Part shown: piece by piece, positions 8,022 to 16,599 of the stretch
Layout: every line of letters begins with the position of its first letter
Position numbering within the stretch: the first letter of the stretch is position 1
From: Streptomyces sp. NBC_00690
GTDB lineage: Bacteria > Actinomycetota > Actinomycetes > Streptomycetales > Streptomycetaceae
Length of the DNA stretch: 64,000 nucleotides
Assembly: GCF_036226685.1 (NCBI RefSeq)
Contig: NZ_CP109009.1
Span: 3,410,001-3,474,000 of the forward strand
Direction of reading: 5' to 3'
Notes under the pieces: model-generated
Told to the model about the DNA's origin: nothing
Database searches by the model: none
Seen by the model: only the letters and a program-made list of their open reading frames with translations
Position numbers and translations under genes: made by a program

Positions 8022-9440
8022 TCACTGCTGTCCGGGATAGGGCGGGTTGTTCTGCGGCTGTCCCGCCGCTGGCGGACCGTAGGGCGGATATGTGCCCTGC
8101 TGCGGATACGACTGCCCGGGAGGCTGTTGTGCACCTGGATGAGCAGGACCGTAGGACGGTTGGCCACCCTGATACTGCTGCTGCGGATAGCCGGGGGGCC
8201 CGGCCGGGACGGGTACGGATTCTGCTGCGGCCCGTCGCCGTGACCGAACGACGGGAACGGCCACGGCCGCCCCGATGAGCACGGCGGCACCGACCCCGAG
8301 GGCGATCCACAGACCGGTGTTGCCGTCGTCCTTGTCAGCGGCGGGAGCGGCGGCCTCGGTGGGCTGCTCCGCCTGCTTTCCGTCGGCCGGAGGCTTGGAC
8401 GCCGCCGCGGAAGGGGGCTTGGGTGCGGCAGCGGCCAGATCGGGAAGCGGATACACATCGGCGGGCCCCGGATCCCCGGGCTCGGTCAGCGCGATCCTCG
8501 GCCGAACCATGCCGTAGCCAATGACGTCGTTGCGCTCGGCACCACTCGTGGGCCCACCGGCGGTGTTGAGCATGACCCGGAGCACCTGATTATTGGTCCA
8601 CTTGGGGTACTTGGCCCAGATGAGCGCGGCGGACGCAGACGCAAGAGCAGTGGCAGCACTGGTTCCGTCGCCCTTGCAGTATCCAGTCTTCCCGGTGCAG
8701 CCAGAGACGATATCTGCACCAGGAGCAGCTAGATCTACCTCTGCCCCTCGGTGTGACTGCTTGGTTCCATTGATCTTCTGATCGACGGCGGCAACGCCTA
8801 CCACTCCGGGAGTAGCCGCAGGAAAGTCAATCGGCGCGTCCCAGCCGTCATTGCCCACTGCTGCAAAGATCAGCGCGCCCTTTTCTAGGGCGTACTTCAC
8901 AGCATTGGGAACAAGGTCACCCTCGTTAGCCGGGCTGCCCATGGAAATGTTGATCACCTTGGCCCCAGCATCGACTGCATGGCGGATAGCCTGGGACATG
9001 CCCTCGTCCGGAGTTGGACCTCCTCCACCGCCCATGGGGACTCGCACGGAGAGGATCTTCGATCCTGGAGCCAATCCGAAGGCGCCATCTCCGCCGGGCC
9101 CCGCACCCGTTCCTGCGATGAGTGACGCCATATCGCTGCCGTGCTTGCTGTAGTCGTCGCGCTCGTCCCCAGGAATGTTCGTGAAGTCGGCACCCCCGGG
9201 AAGAACCTGGCCTTCCAGTTCCTTGAGCGGCGCTACGCCAGTATCAAGAACGGCAACGACAATCCCCTTGCCCTTGCTTGACTTCCACATTCCATCCGCG
9301 CGCATCGCATCGAGATGCCATTGCTGAGATCGCACCGTCTCCGCGTGCGCTGGCGTTGCTGCGACGACCACCAGCAGCAATCCCAACGTGCTCGACACAA
9401 TTCCGCCGTATCGAACGTTCCGACTGCTACTGGTAGGCAT
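8022..9440 (-). CDS. Mycosin (type VII secretion-associated subtilisin-like protease)
   Basis: 472-residue S8 serine protease. There is a signal peptide at residues 1-33 ending TPAHA. The catalytic triad is Asp66 (VLDTGV), His100 (SKHGSDMAS) and Ser261 (GTSAAT), with oxyanion Asn197 (AVGND). Cys248 and Cys255 may form a disulfide. A Pro/Ala linker leads to a TM helix at about 375-399 followed by RRR, the mycosin topology with the protease outside. Unusually, about 70 residues rich in Pro, Gln, Gly and Tyr continue after the TM; mycosins generally stop soon after it. The N-terminal two thirds (about 8,480-9,440) are clearly lower in GC than the 3' end. Expected role: processing or stabilising an ESX system, yet no eccB/C/D/E genes are nearby. 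Confidence 0.93.
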   Translation of the reverse strand: MPTSSSRNVRYGGIVSSTLGLLLVVVAATPAHAETVRSQQWHLDAMRADGMWKSSKGKGIVVAVLDTGVAPLKELEGQVLPGGADFTNIPGDERDDYSKHGSDMASLIAGTGAGPGGDGAFGLAPGSKILSVRVPMGGGGGPTPDEGMSQAIRHAVDAGAKVINISMGSPANEGDLVPNAVKYALEKGALIFAAVGNDGWDAPIDFPAATPGVVGVAAVDQKINGTKQSHRGAEVDLAAPGADIVSGCTGKTGYCKGDGTSAATALASASAALIWAKYPKWTNNQVLRVMLNTAGGPTSGAERNDVIGYGMVRPRIALTEPGDPGPADVYPLPDLAAAAPKPPSAAASKPPADGKQAEQPTEAAAPAADKDDGNTGLWIALGVGAAVLIGAAVAVPVVRSRRRAAAESVPVPAGPPGYPQQQYQGGQPSYGPAHPGAQQPPGQSYPQQGTYPPYGPPAAGQPQNNPPYPGQQ

Positions 9441-9478
9441 CTGCTTCCTCAGACCGTCTTTTAGTGGTGGGGGGATAG

Positions 9479-11074
9479 TCAGTCGATCACAGGCGGGACT
9501 ACCCGGCGACTTCCCTGCTGCCAGGTTTCTTCATCTTCGGACAAATAGTCAGGACGATCACCGGTGGACTCCTCGGGAGAGGAACCGGGCCTGTTCACTG
9601 CAGCGCCACCCATGCCAGTTCTACCCGTCTGGCTCTGGTCACCAGCGCCCCTGACAAGTCCAGACCCACCAGGTGTGAATGGGCGGGCGTTGGCCTGTCC
9701 CGGCTGCTGCTGCCTGCCTCCGACCACGCCACCGGCTTCGGATGCCAGCCGCCTCCCGCCAGAGACGCCGCTCTGGTCGGCACCGCCCATCGGGCCACCG
9801 CCGTACATGCCTCCGGCCATACCAGCCATGCCACGCCCCATAGCGCCACCACGAGAGCCCGTGGTGTTCTCCGTTCCGACCACTGTGCCCCGCGGAATCG
9901 CGCCGTTTGGGTTGTTCGTGGTCGGCATGACGGGCTTTCCGCCGACGATCCCACCTTCACGCGCCAACGGCATTCTGGAGCCAGCGACACCGGAGGATCC
10001 GACCTGCCCGATCGGGCCCACTCCTCCAACCAGACCAGGTGTCACAACGCCTCGCCCGCCGGACACACCCTTGGTGGCACCAGACCCGGCGGCACTGGGG
10101 AGCCCGGGATTCTTGGCGAACGTTGGCGGAACCGAACCTGGCATGACCGGGCTCGCACCATCGGGCCTGACGGGCAACGAGCTCGAAGCAGGGGGCTGGG
10201 ACTGTGGGGTCGTTGCCGGCGGTAGCGTTCCTACACTGTCGATCTCCATGCTCACCGGCTGGTCAGTGGGGCGGCTTACCGGTGGCTCTCCAGGCCGTAG
10301 CGCCTCCGTAACACCCTGAGGTGGGGCGAAGTTCGAGTTCTCCGGCTTGCTCTGAACGTCAGCAACCGGAACTTGCGCGGAGCGACGTGGGTTCTCCCCA
10401 CTGACACTGCGCTCCCGAGGCACAGCGTTGGTGGAGCGAGACAGGTCACCCCCTGCTTTACGTTCGTCCTTCGGCACGAACTCCCCCGGAGGCGGCGGGA
10501 ATGTCGGCGCCTCCGCCGCGCTGATCACGAACGTCGAGAGCGAGTACGACTGCGCAAGCTTGTTCATCTGCTGAACAGCCTGCGCTTTGTCCTCGCGCAG
10601 CTTGGCCTGTGCCGGGCCCAGGAGTTCCTTGTAGTCCGGCATGTTGCGGTACTTGTGCGCCGACTCGACGTTGCCCTTGGCGGTGGCGTCCAGCGGGGGC
10701 ATGTTCTGCTTGACCTCGCGGAGCGTCTGCGCCGCGAGGCCCATCCACTTGCCGCCGACGTTGCTGTACTCACCGAGTTGGAGCGTGGCCTTCCAGGCGC
10801 CCTCGCCCCAGGTCTCCATGGCCTTGCCGGCCTCGCCCTCCCACGGGACGGTGGTGATGTACGTCTTCAGATCCTCACCGATCTCGGTGATGGTCTTCGC
10901 CGCATCCACCAGCTGCGCGGAGAGGGTCTCCAGCGACTTCGGATTGGCTGCCTCCACCATGGCCAGCAGCTGTTCGTGCGTGTGGGCCTCGAAATCGGTG
11001 GTTCCGAAGAGACTGCCCAGAATCCTCAGTGGAGAGAAGAAACCCCCACCACCAGGTGTCGACTCAGCGCCCAT
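9479..11074 (-). CDS. PPE/WXG-like ESX-associated protein with Gly/Pro-rich tail
   Basis: 531 residues. The N-terminal ~180 residues are helical, with a W-x-G turn (VPWEGEAGKAMETWG, Trp78-Gly80), the hallmark of WXG100/PPE-like ESX substrates. From about residue 200 the sequence is low complexity (Gly, Pro, Ser, Met), with motifs such as GRGMAGMAGGMYGGG, probably a disordered surface-exposed or adhesive region. No signal peptide or membrane helix. It lies 38 nt upstream of the mycosin gene in the same operon. The part encoding the tail (about 9,480-10,440) shares the lower GC of the adjoining mycosin 5' half. Likely a secreted substrate; function unknown. Confidence 0.78.
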   Translation of the reverse strand: MGAESTPGGGGFFSPLRILGSLFGTTDFEAHTHEQLLAMVEAANPKSLETLSAQLVDAAKTITEIGEDLKTYITTVPWEGEAGKAMETWGEGAWKATLQLGEYSNVGGKWMGLAAQTLREVKQNMPPLDATAKGNVESAHKYRNMPDYKELLGPAQAKLREDKAQAVQQMNKLAQSYSLSTFVISAAEAPTFPPPPGEFVPKDERKAGGDLSRSTNAVPRERSVSGENPRRSAQVPVADVQSKPENSNFAPPQGVTEALRPGEPPVSRPTDQPVSMEIDSVGTLPPATTPQSQPPASSSLPVRPDGASPVMPGSVPPTFAKNPGLPSAAGSGATKGVSGGRGVVTPGLVGGVGPIGQVGSSGVAGSRMPLAREGGIVGGKPVMPTTNNPNGAIPRGTVVGTENTTGSRGGAMGRGMAGMAGGMYGGGPMGGADQSGVSGGRRLASEAGGVVGGRQQQPGQANARPFTPGGSGLVRGAGDQSQTGRTGMGGAAVNRPGSSPEESTGDRPDYLSEDEETWQQGSRRVVPPVID

Positions 11075-11125
11075 GACGTCACCCCACCCTTCCCCTTGTC
11101 CCCGTGGTCCCCGTAACTTTCACCA

Positions 11126-11656
11126 TCAGGACGCTCCACCGCTCGTGTCGCCGGAGCCCGCCTGCGGAGGCTGTTCCGCCCCCGGCTGCTTCGGCTCGGC
11201 AGGCTCTGCCGGCTCGGACCCGCGACGTTCTTCCTCGCGCCGGTCGTACGCCTCGCGTGCGTCCTTGCTGATGGTGCGCATCCGCTCCTTGATGTCCTCT
11301 TCGATGTTCTGGTAGCCCTTGGTCGAGCCATGGACCGCGATGCTCAGGCCCTCGATCTGGCCCGCCAGACCCTTCGACAGGTTCTGTAGCTCGGCATGGA
11401 CCTTCTGATAGATCCCATGCAGTGCGGTCGCCTCGCCGAAGCCCACGCCGAGGTCACCCGCGGGGACCTGACCGTCGGTCATCCTCGTCGGTGCGGCCGG
11501 TGAACTCTCCAGCTTGACCAGCAACTTGTCGACGCGGTCCTTGAACTTGAGCAGCTCTTCGGCGTCGACATCGAGGTCCTTGCCACTACCACCCTTGCTG
11601 GGCATCGGCGTCGGCCGGCCGTATACCGGCCGCCCCGTCCCGTCGTCCTCTGCCAC
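11126..11656 (-). CDS. ESX-associated helical protein, first gene of the cassette
   Basis: 176 residues, soluble. A polar N-terminus (to about residue 27) leads into a long helical region (DAEELLKFKDRVDKLLVKLE and, after a turn, ATALHGIYQKVHAELQNLSKG) that looks like a two-helix WXG100-type bundle. It ends with a Pro/Glu/Gly tail. The start is ATG 11656. It begins the minus-strand series 11656 to 4340, whose gaps are only 51, 38, about 210, 14 and -4 nt. It probably pairs with the PPE-like protein, as EspG-like or Esx-like partners do elsewhere; that pairing is inference. No sequence family was recognised with certainty. Confidence 0.72.
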   Translation of the reverse strand: MAEDDGTGRPVYGRPTPMPSKGGSGKDLDVDAEELLKFKDRVDKLLVKLESSPAAPTRMTDGQVPAGDLGVGFGEATALHGIYQKVHAELQNLSKGLAGQIEGLSIAVHGSTKGYQNIEEDIKERMRTISKDAREAYDRREEERRGSEPAEPAEPKQPGAEQPPQAGSGDTSGGAS

Positions 11657-11753
11657 GAACGCCTCCCCGTTGACTTGCGTCTAGGGGAATCACTTTACCG
11701 AGCGCCGCCGACAGCCCGCACCTCTGGATTGCAGCTGCAATGCCTTACCGGGG

Positions 11754-14105
11754 TTATGAGTTGAGTGCGGCGGAAACGGCGGCCTGCGGCCTGATGGGGA
11801 GACGGTTGATGGGGCGGCCCGTGGCAGCGCGTACCGCGGCGGCCACCGCGGCAGGAGAAGTGACCACAGGAACCGCACTTGCCGCCTTCGCCCCAAACGG
11901 GGCGACAACGTCACGTTCCTCCACCAGTTTCACGATGCGAATGTCTGGCGCGTCCAGAGATGTCGGGAGTGCGTACCCGGTGAGATCGGGGTGGCGGAGC
12001 AGTCCACGGGCCGTACGTAGATTCTCCGTGAGGGCCGTTCCGACGCCCAGGGTCACTCCGGCTTCGATGCGGCTGGCCAGTTGGGCGGGGTTGAGCACGC
12101 GGCCCACGTCCTGGGCCACCGCCATCTCCACGACTCGGACCGAGCCGATCTCGATGTCCACATCCACCACTGCGCGTACCGCACAGAACGCCATGCCCAC
12201 GAAGGCGTCGCCCTGACCGGACTCGTCCAACGGCTCGGTGGGATGCGGGCGGCACTGGGCGGTCGCCCAGAGCTCCTTGCCGTCCAGGGCCTCGGTCACC
12301 GTCGTGGAGAGCACCCCGTCATACGAGGTGATCTTGCCGTCGGTGATCTGGAGGAGTTCGGTCGACATCCCGAACTTGTGCGCCAGCGGCTGGAGGAGTT
12401 GCGTACGGACCATCTTCGCCGCGCGCTCGACCGCACCTCCCGACACCCAGGTATGACGCCCGTGGGCGGCCGGTCCGGCGGGGGGCTGGTCGGTGTCGAC
12501 CGAGGCCACGTGGACCTCTTCGACACCCAAGGTCTCCTGCACGATCTGGCGGGCCAGGGTCGCGAAGCCCGAGCCGGTGTCCACGGCGGAGCAGATGACC
12601 GTGGCGACGCCGTCCTGCACCTTCACCGTCGCCGTGGAGACCTCGTCGGTGCCTTCGGCGCCGAGCATGTGGACCATGCCCAGGGCGTAGCCGACGCCCC
12701 TGCGCACGGCGCCTGGTTCGCCCGCGCCTTCCTGGCCCCCGGGGAGCAGCCATTCGTCCTCGGGCGTGTCCTTGGGCAGGGGCGGCAGCGGGTAGTCCCG
12801 TACGGCTTGGAGGAGTTCGGCGACCGGGGCCGGGCAGGTGACCGTCTGGCCGGTGGGGAGGATGTCTCCGGTGGCCAGGGCGTTGCGCAGCCGGACGTCG
12901 ACCGGGTCGAGGCCGAGTTTGGTGGAGAGTTTGTCCATCTGGGCCTCGTAGGCGGCGCACACCTGCATCGCGCCCTCGCCGCGCACATGCCCGGACGGGG
13001 GGTTGTTGGTGCGGACGGCCCAGCCCTCGATGAAGGCGTGCGGTACGACGTAGGGCCCGCAGGCGAAGGCCACGGCCGCCGCGAGGGACTCGGATGAGGA
13101 GTCGGCGTAGGCGCCGGCGTCGAGGAGGAGTTGGGCCTCCACCTTCACCAGTCGGCCTTCCTGGTCCGCGTGGTGGCGGTAGCGCAGGAGGGTGGGGTGG
13201 CGGTGGGCGTGCCCGAGGAAGGACTCTTCGCGGGTGGCGGTCAGTTTGACCGGGCATCCGGTCTTCAGCGCGAGGAGGCCGAGGGGCAGTTGGAAGCCCG
13301 GGTCCTCACGGTCCCCGGTGGCGCCGGGAACGCCGGTGACGACGATCTTGACCCGGTCGGGGTCAAGCCCGAAGCAGGAGGCGGCGAGATCGCGGTCGGT
13401 GTGGGGGTCGGTGGAGGCGACGTAGAGCTCCACACCCCCGTCCGGGCGCGGTACGGCCAGTCCGGCTTCGGCGCCGATCGGGGCGGGGTCCTGGCGGCCG
13501 ATGCGGTAGAGGCCCTCGACGATGACGTCCCCGACGACGTCCGGGTCGCCGTATCGCAGCGGGATATGGCGGATCAGGTTGCCGTCGGGGTGTAGGGGCT
13601 GTGCCTCGAAGGCCCGTTCGGGGTCGGTGACCGGTTCCAGGACCTCGTACTCGACGACGATGGCGGCGGCGGCCAGCCGTGCGGTGTCGGGGTGGTCGGC
13701 GGCGACTGCGGCGATCGCCTCGCCGTGGTGGCGGATGACCTCGGAGGCGAAGACGGGACGGTCGGCGATCTTTCGGCCGTAGGAGGCGTCGCCCGGAATG
13801 TCCTGGTGGGTGACGACGGCGCGAACGCCCGGCATGTCGAGTGCGCCGGAGGTGTCGATCGCGAGGATGCGGGCGTGGGCGTGGGGCGAGCGCAGGATGG
13901 CCGCCCACAGCAGACCCTCGGCCCAGAGGTCGGAGGCGTACGGAAAGGTGCCCTCGGTCTTCGCCCGGGCGTCCGCGGGCGGTAGCGAGATGCCCAGGCC
14001 CATGGCCGCGGGCTCGGAACGCGGGCCCCCCGAGGAGCCGGCGCCGGTGCCGGAAACCGAACCGGCCGCCAGGGGCGTCGCGGTGGTGGCCGCGTCGTTG
14101 CTCAC
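11754..14105 (-). CDS. Xanthine dehydrogenase-family molybdopterin subunit, atypical active site
   Basis: 783 residues, aligned by eye over its length with the large subunit of xanthine dehydrogenase/CO dehydrogenase-type molybdenum hydroxylases. It has the N-terminal a/b-hammerhead region (GTFPYASDLWAEGLLWAAILRS), the RTNNPPSGHVRGEGAMQ region (normally RGFG.PQ) and GSGFATLARQIVQE. Two usual signatures are missing. The GGGFGGK cofactor loop is replaced by PGATGDREDP (about 255-265). The C-terminal GVGE motif with the catalytic Glu is replaced by GAKAASAVP (about 733-741). It is the last gene of a three-gene operon, overlapping the Fe-S subunit gene by 4 nt. It would normally hydroxylate purines; here activity is doubtful or altered. 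Confidence 0.88.
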   Translation of the reverse strand: MSNDAATTATPLAAGSVSGTGAGSSGGPRSEPAAMGLGISLPPADARAKTEGTFPYASDLWAEGLLWAAILRSPHAHARILAIDTSGALDMPGVRAVVTHQDIPGDASYGRKIADRPVFASEVIRHHGEAIAAVAADHPDTARLAAAAIVVEYEVLEPVTDPERAFEAQPLHPDGNLIRHIPLRYGDPDVVGDVIVEGLYRIGRQDPAPIGAEAGLAVPRPDGGVELYVASTDPHTDRDLAASCFGLDPDRVKIVVTGVPGATGDREDPGFQLPLGLLALKTGCPVKLTATREESFLGHAHRHPTLLRYRHHADQEGRLVKVEAQLLLDAGAYADSSSESLAAAVAFACGPYVVPHAFIEGWAVRTNNPPSGHVRGEGAMQVCAAYEAQMDKLSTKLGLDPVDVRLRNALATGDILPTGQTVTCPAPVAELLQAVRDYPLPPLPKDTPEDEWLLPGGQEGAGEPGAVRRGVGYALGMVHMLGAEGTDEVSTATVKVQDGVATVICSAVDTGSGFATLARQIVQETLGVEEVHVASVDTDQPPAGPAAHGRHTWVSGGAVERAAKMVRTQLLQPLAHKFGMSTELLQITDGKITSYDGVLSTTVTEALDGKELWATAQCRPHPTEPLDESGQGDAFVGMAFCAVRAVVDVDIEIGSVRVVEMAVAQDVGRVLNPAQLASRIEAGVTLGVGTALTENLRTARGLLRHPDLTGYALPTSLDAPDIRIVKLVEERDVVAPFGAKAASAVPVVTSPAAVAAAVRAATGRPINRLPIRPQAAVSAALNS

Positions 14106-15706
14106 GCCATGCCTCCGTCATGCGGGTGGGGCTGCACACTACCCGCACCGGGCGGCGCCTGGTGCGGAATGCGGGCTTCTGGAGCCGGGTCGGCGGCGGC
14201 TTCGCTGGCCTCGGCCGCGGCTGCCGCGCTGGCCTCGCGACCTGCGACGACCTCGCGCACGGCATCGAGCACGCCGCGATAGCCGGAGCACCGGCAGAGG
14301 TTGCCGCAGAGTGCTCGACGGGTCTCCAACTCGGTGGGCTTGTGGTTGCCCTCCAGGAGGTCATGGACGGTCATCGCCATGCCCGGGATGCAGAAGCCGC
14401 ACTGGACGGCCCCGCAGGTGGCGAGGGCGCGTTGGACGTCGGACGGTTCGCCGTCGGTGGCGAGGCCCTCGACCGTACGGACCTCGGAGCCCGCGGTGGT
14501 CGCGGCGGGGACGAGGCAGGAGGCGACGAGCCGGCCGTCCACCTGGACGTTGCAGGCTCCGCACTCCCCCTGCGAGCAGCCGTCCTTGGCGCCGGCGAGA
14601 CCGAGGCGCTCGCGCAGTACGTAGAGCAGGGATTCGCCGATCCAGGCGTCGGTGACCGGACGGTCGGTGCCGTTGACACGCAGGACGTAGGAGGTGGGCG
14701 GGTGTTCGTCGGCGGCGCTCGCCCTGCCGGGGTCCTCGGTCGTCGCGCCCTGCACGACCTCCGCTTCGAGGTCCTCGGTCGGCTCGGTCCGTAGTTCGGG
14801 CGAGGTTTCCGGGCCGTCCGCCGAAGTGGTGTCGTCGGTGGGCTCCCGCAGTGCTGTCGGCTGTGGGTCGCCCGCTGCGGTGGTCGGCTCGTCGGCGGCC
14901 TCGCCGTCGGTGCGTTCGTCGGCGTCGACGTCAGCGGGGGCCGGGTCGGACGGATGCCCCTCGGCGGACACCTCGGGCAGCTCGGCGTCCTCGGAGTCCG
15001 GGGACGTGTTCGCCGGTGCCCCGTCGGCCACCAGTGCGTGCTCGACCGGCGCCTCTCCCGCGGCGGCCTGCCGGGGGTGGTCGGGCTCCGGTTCCGCGGT
15101 GTCGGCGGGCTGTTCCTGCTGCTCGGGCTGGTTGGTCGCCCACGGGGCCGGGGCCCCTCCGGGCAGGGTGGCCGCGGGATCGGTCGCCCAGGGCGCCGTG
15201 GCCCCTCCGGGCAGCGTGGCGGGTGCGGAACTCCACTGCGACTGGAGCATCGCGGTGGTGTACTCGCCCGTCTCGTCCGGTACGTCTTTCCCGGCCAGCG
15301 GGATCGTCCACTGCCCGGTCGACTCGGGTGCCTGCGGAGGGTGCTCGGCGGTGGGGATGCTCCACTGGCCGGTGGCGTGTGGGTCCTCGTTGGGGGCGCC
15401 CTGCGGATGGCCGGCGGGGTCGGGCCAGCCGTACTCACCGGGGTGGCCCTGGGTGTGCTGGACCGTGGGCCACGCGGGCGCGGACGGAGGGCCGTTGGGC
15501 GTGGGCGGCGTGATGGTCGGCGGCACATAGCCGTGACCGGGCGCCTCCAGCGGCGCGGCGTGCGGCACGTCCTCAGCGGGCAGTTGCACGAAGGCGGTGC
15601 CCTCGGGGTCGTACTCTCCGTGCGGCGTGGGCTGCCATCCGCCGTGCTCGTACGGGTGCCCGGGGGGTGCGGCCGGGTGCCCTTGCGGGTGCTCCTCGTT
15701 GCTCAT
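14102..15706 (-). CDS. [2Fe-2S] subunit of XDH-like enzyme with long N-terminal extension
   Basis: 534 residues, against about 160-200 usual for this subunit. The C-terminal part (about 340-500) is canonical. A ferredoxin-like domain has cysteines in CSQGECGAC plus a later Cys, and the second all-helical cluster domain has QCGFC and CGNLCRC. All cysteines for two [2Fe-2S] centres are present, so electron transfer should be intact. The first ~330 residues are low-complexity Pro/Glu/Thr/Ala with short repeats (ATLPGGAPAPWAT-like twice; GQWSIP and GQWTIP) and look disordered. It is coupled by 4-nt overlaps to the FAD subunit gene upstream and the Mo subunit gene downstream. Confidence 0.9.
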   Translation of the reverse strand: MSNEEHPQGHPAAPPGHPYEHGGWQPTPHGEYDPEGTAFVQLPAEDVPHAAPLEAPGHGYVPPTITPPTPNGPPSAPAWPTVQHTQGHPGEYGWPDPAGHPQGAPNEDPHATGQWSIPTAEHPPQAPESTGQWTIPLAGKDVPDETGEYTTAMLQSQWSSAPATLPGGATAPWATDPAATLPGGAPAPWATNQPEQQEQPADTAEPEPDHPRQAAAGEAPVEHALVADGAPANTSPDSEDAELPEVSAEGHPSDPAPADVDADERTDGEAADEPTTAAGDPQPTALREPTDDTTSADGPETSPELRTEPTEDLEAEVVQGATTEDPGRASAADEHPPTSYVLRVNGTDRPVTDAWIGESLLYVLRERLGLAGAKDGCSQGECGACNVQVDGRLVASCLVPAATTAGSEVRTVEGLATDGEPSDVQRALATCGAVQCGFCIPGMAMTVHDLLEGNHKPTELETRRALCGNLCRCSGYRGVLDAVREVVAGREASAAAAAEASEAAADPAPEARIPHQAPPGAGSVQPHPHDGGMA

Positions 15707-16599
15707 GACAGCGCCCTCCCCAGTGCACGACGGGCCAGTGCGGCGACGGTGCGTCGCAGATGCAGTACGGCGGGCGGGTGTTGTGGCGGTTCCTCACCCG
15801 GTAGGGCCGGCTCCGGGTCCGGGATGCAGGCAGCGGCCACATAGTCCCCGAAGGCCGTCAACGCTTCGGTGGTCAGTCCGCGCCTGCCGTCCCAGTCGAT
15901 GAGGGAGGCGATCCAGCGCTCCGCCTCCAGGGGACGCAGCGGCATGGGGGCGATGGCTCCGACCGCGCAGCGCACTCCGCGGCGCGCCGGGTCGAGGACG
16001 ACCGCGACGGACGCGGTGGCGCGGCCGGGCCCGGTGCGGCCGGTCGCCTTGAGAAAGATCTGCGGGGCGTGCAGCAGAGGCACGCGTACGTAGCCGATGA
16101 GTTCCGCCGGGGCGAGCATGTCGCGGCCGGCGAGGAGATGGGCGACGGGGACCTCGCGGCGTGCGCCGTCGGGGCCTGCGATGATCAGGTCGGCTTCCAG
16201 GGCGGCGAGCACGGGCAGGGTGTCGCCCGTCGGCGCGACGGAGGCGATGTTGCCGCCGAGGGTGCCCGCGTTGCGGATCTGCGGCGGGCCCGCCGCGCGA
16301 GCTGCGGCGGCCAGGCCCGGGATGAGTGCGGCGAAGTCGGGGCGGCCCATGCGCGCGTGGGTGAGACCTGCACCGAGCAGGGCGTGGCCGTCGAGGTAGC
16401 GCCAGCCGCGGATCTCGCTGATGCGGCCGAGGCCGACCAGTCCCGCGGGCCTGAGTTGGCCCTTGTTGACGGCTGCCATCAGGTCGGTTCCGCCTGCGAC
16501 CGGCACGGCCGCGGGCATGGCGGTGAGTGCTGCGACGGCCTCGTCGAGCGAGGTCGGCAGCGTCACCGACCGCGGTGTCTGCGGTGCGTGCGTGGTCAC
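15703..16599 (-). CDS. FAD-binding subunit of XDH-like enzyme
   Basis: 298 residues of the CoxM/PucC-like FAD_binding_5 family. VPVAGGTDLMAAVNKG (about residues 34-49) is the first FAD-binding loop, and PQIRNAGTLGGNIASVAPTGD (about 106-126) is the highly conserved second one. A CO_deh_flav_C-like domain follows. It carries electrons from the Fe-S subunit to the acceptor. It is the first gene of the operon; the start at ATG 16599 (MTTHAPQTPRS) is the only good one. The next genes follow by 4-nt overlaps. Confidence 0.92.
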   Translation of the reverse strand: MTTHAPQTPRSVTLPTSLDEAVAALTAMPAAVPVAGGTDLMAAVNKGQLRPAGLVGLGRISEIRGWRYLDGHALLGAGLTHARMGRPDFAALIPGLAAAARAAGPPQIRNAGTLGGNIASVAPTGDTLPVLAALEADLIIAGPDGARREVPVAHLLAGRDMLAPAELIGYVRVPLLHAPQIFLKATGRTGPGRATASVAVVLDPARRGVRCAVGAIAPMPLRPLEAERWIASLIDWDGRRGLTTEALTAFGDYVAAACIPDPEPALPGEEPPQHPPAVLHLRRTVAALARRALGRALS

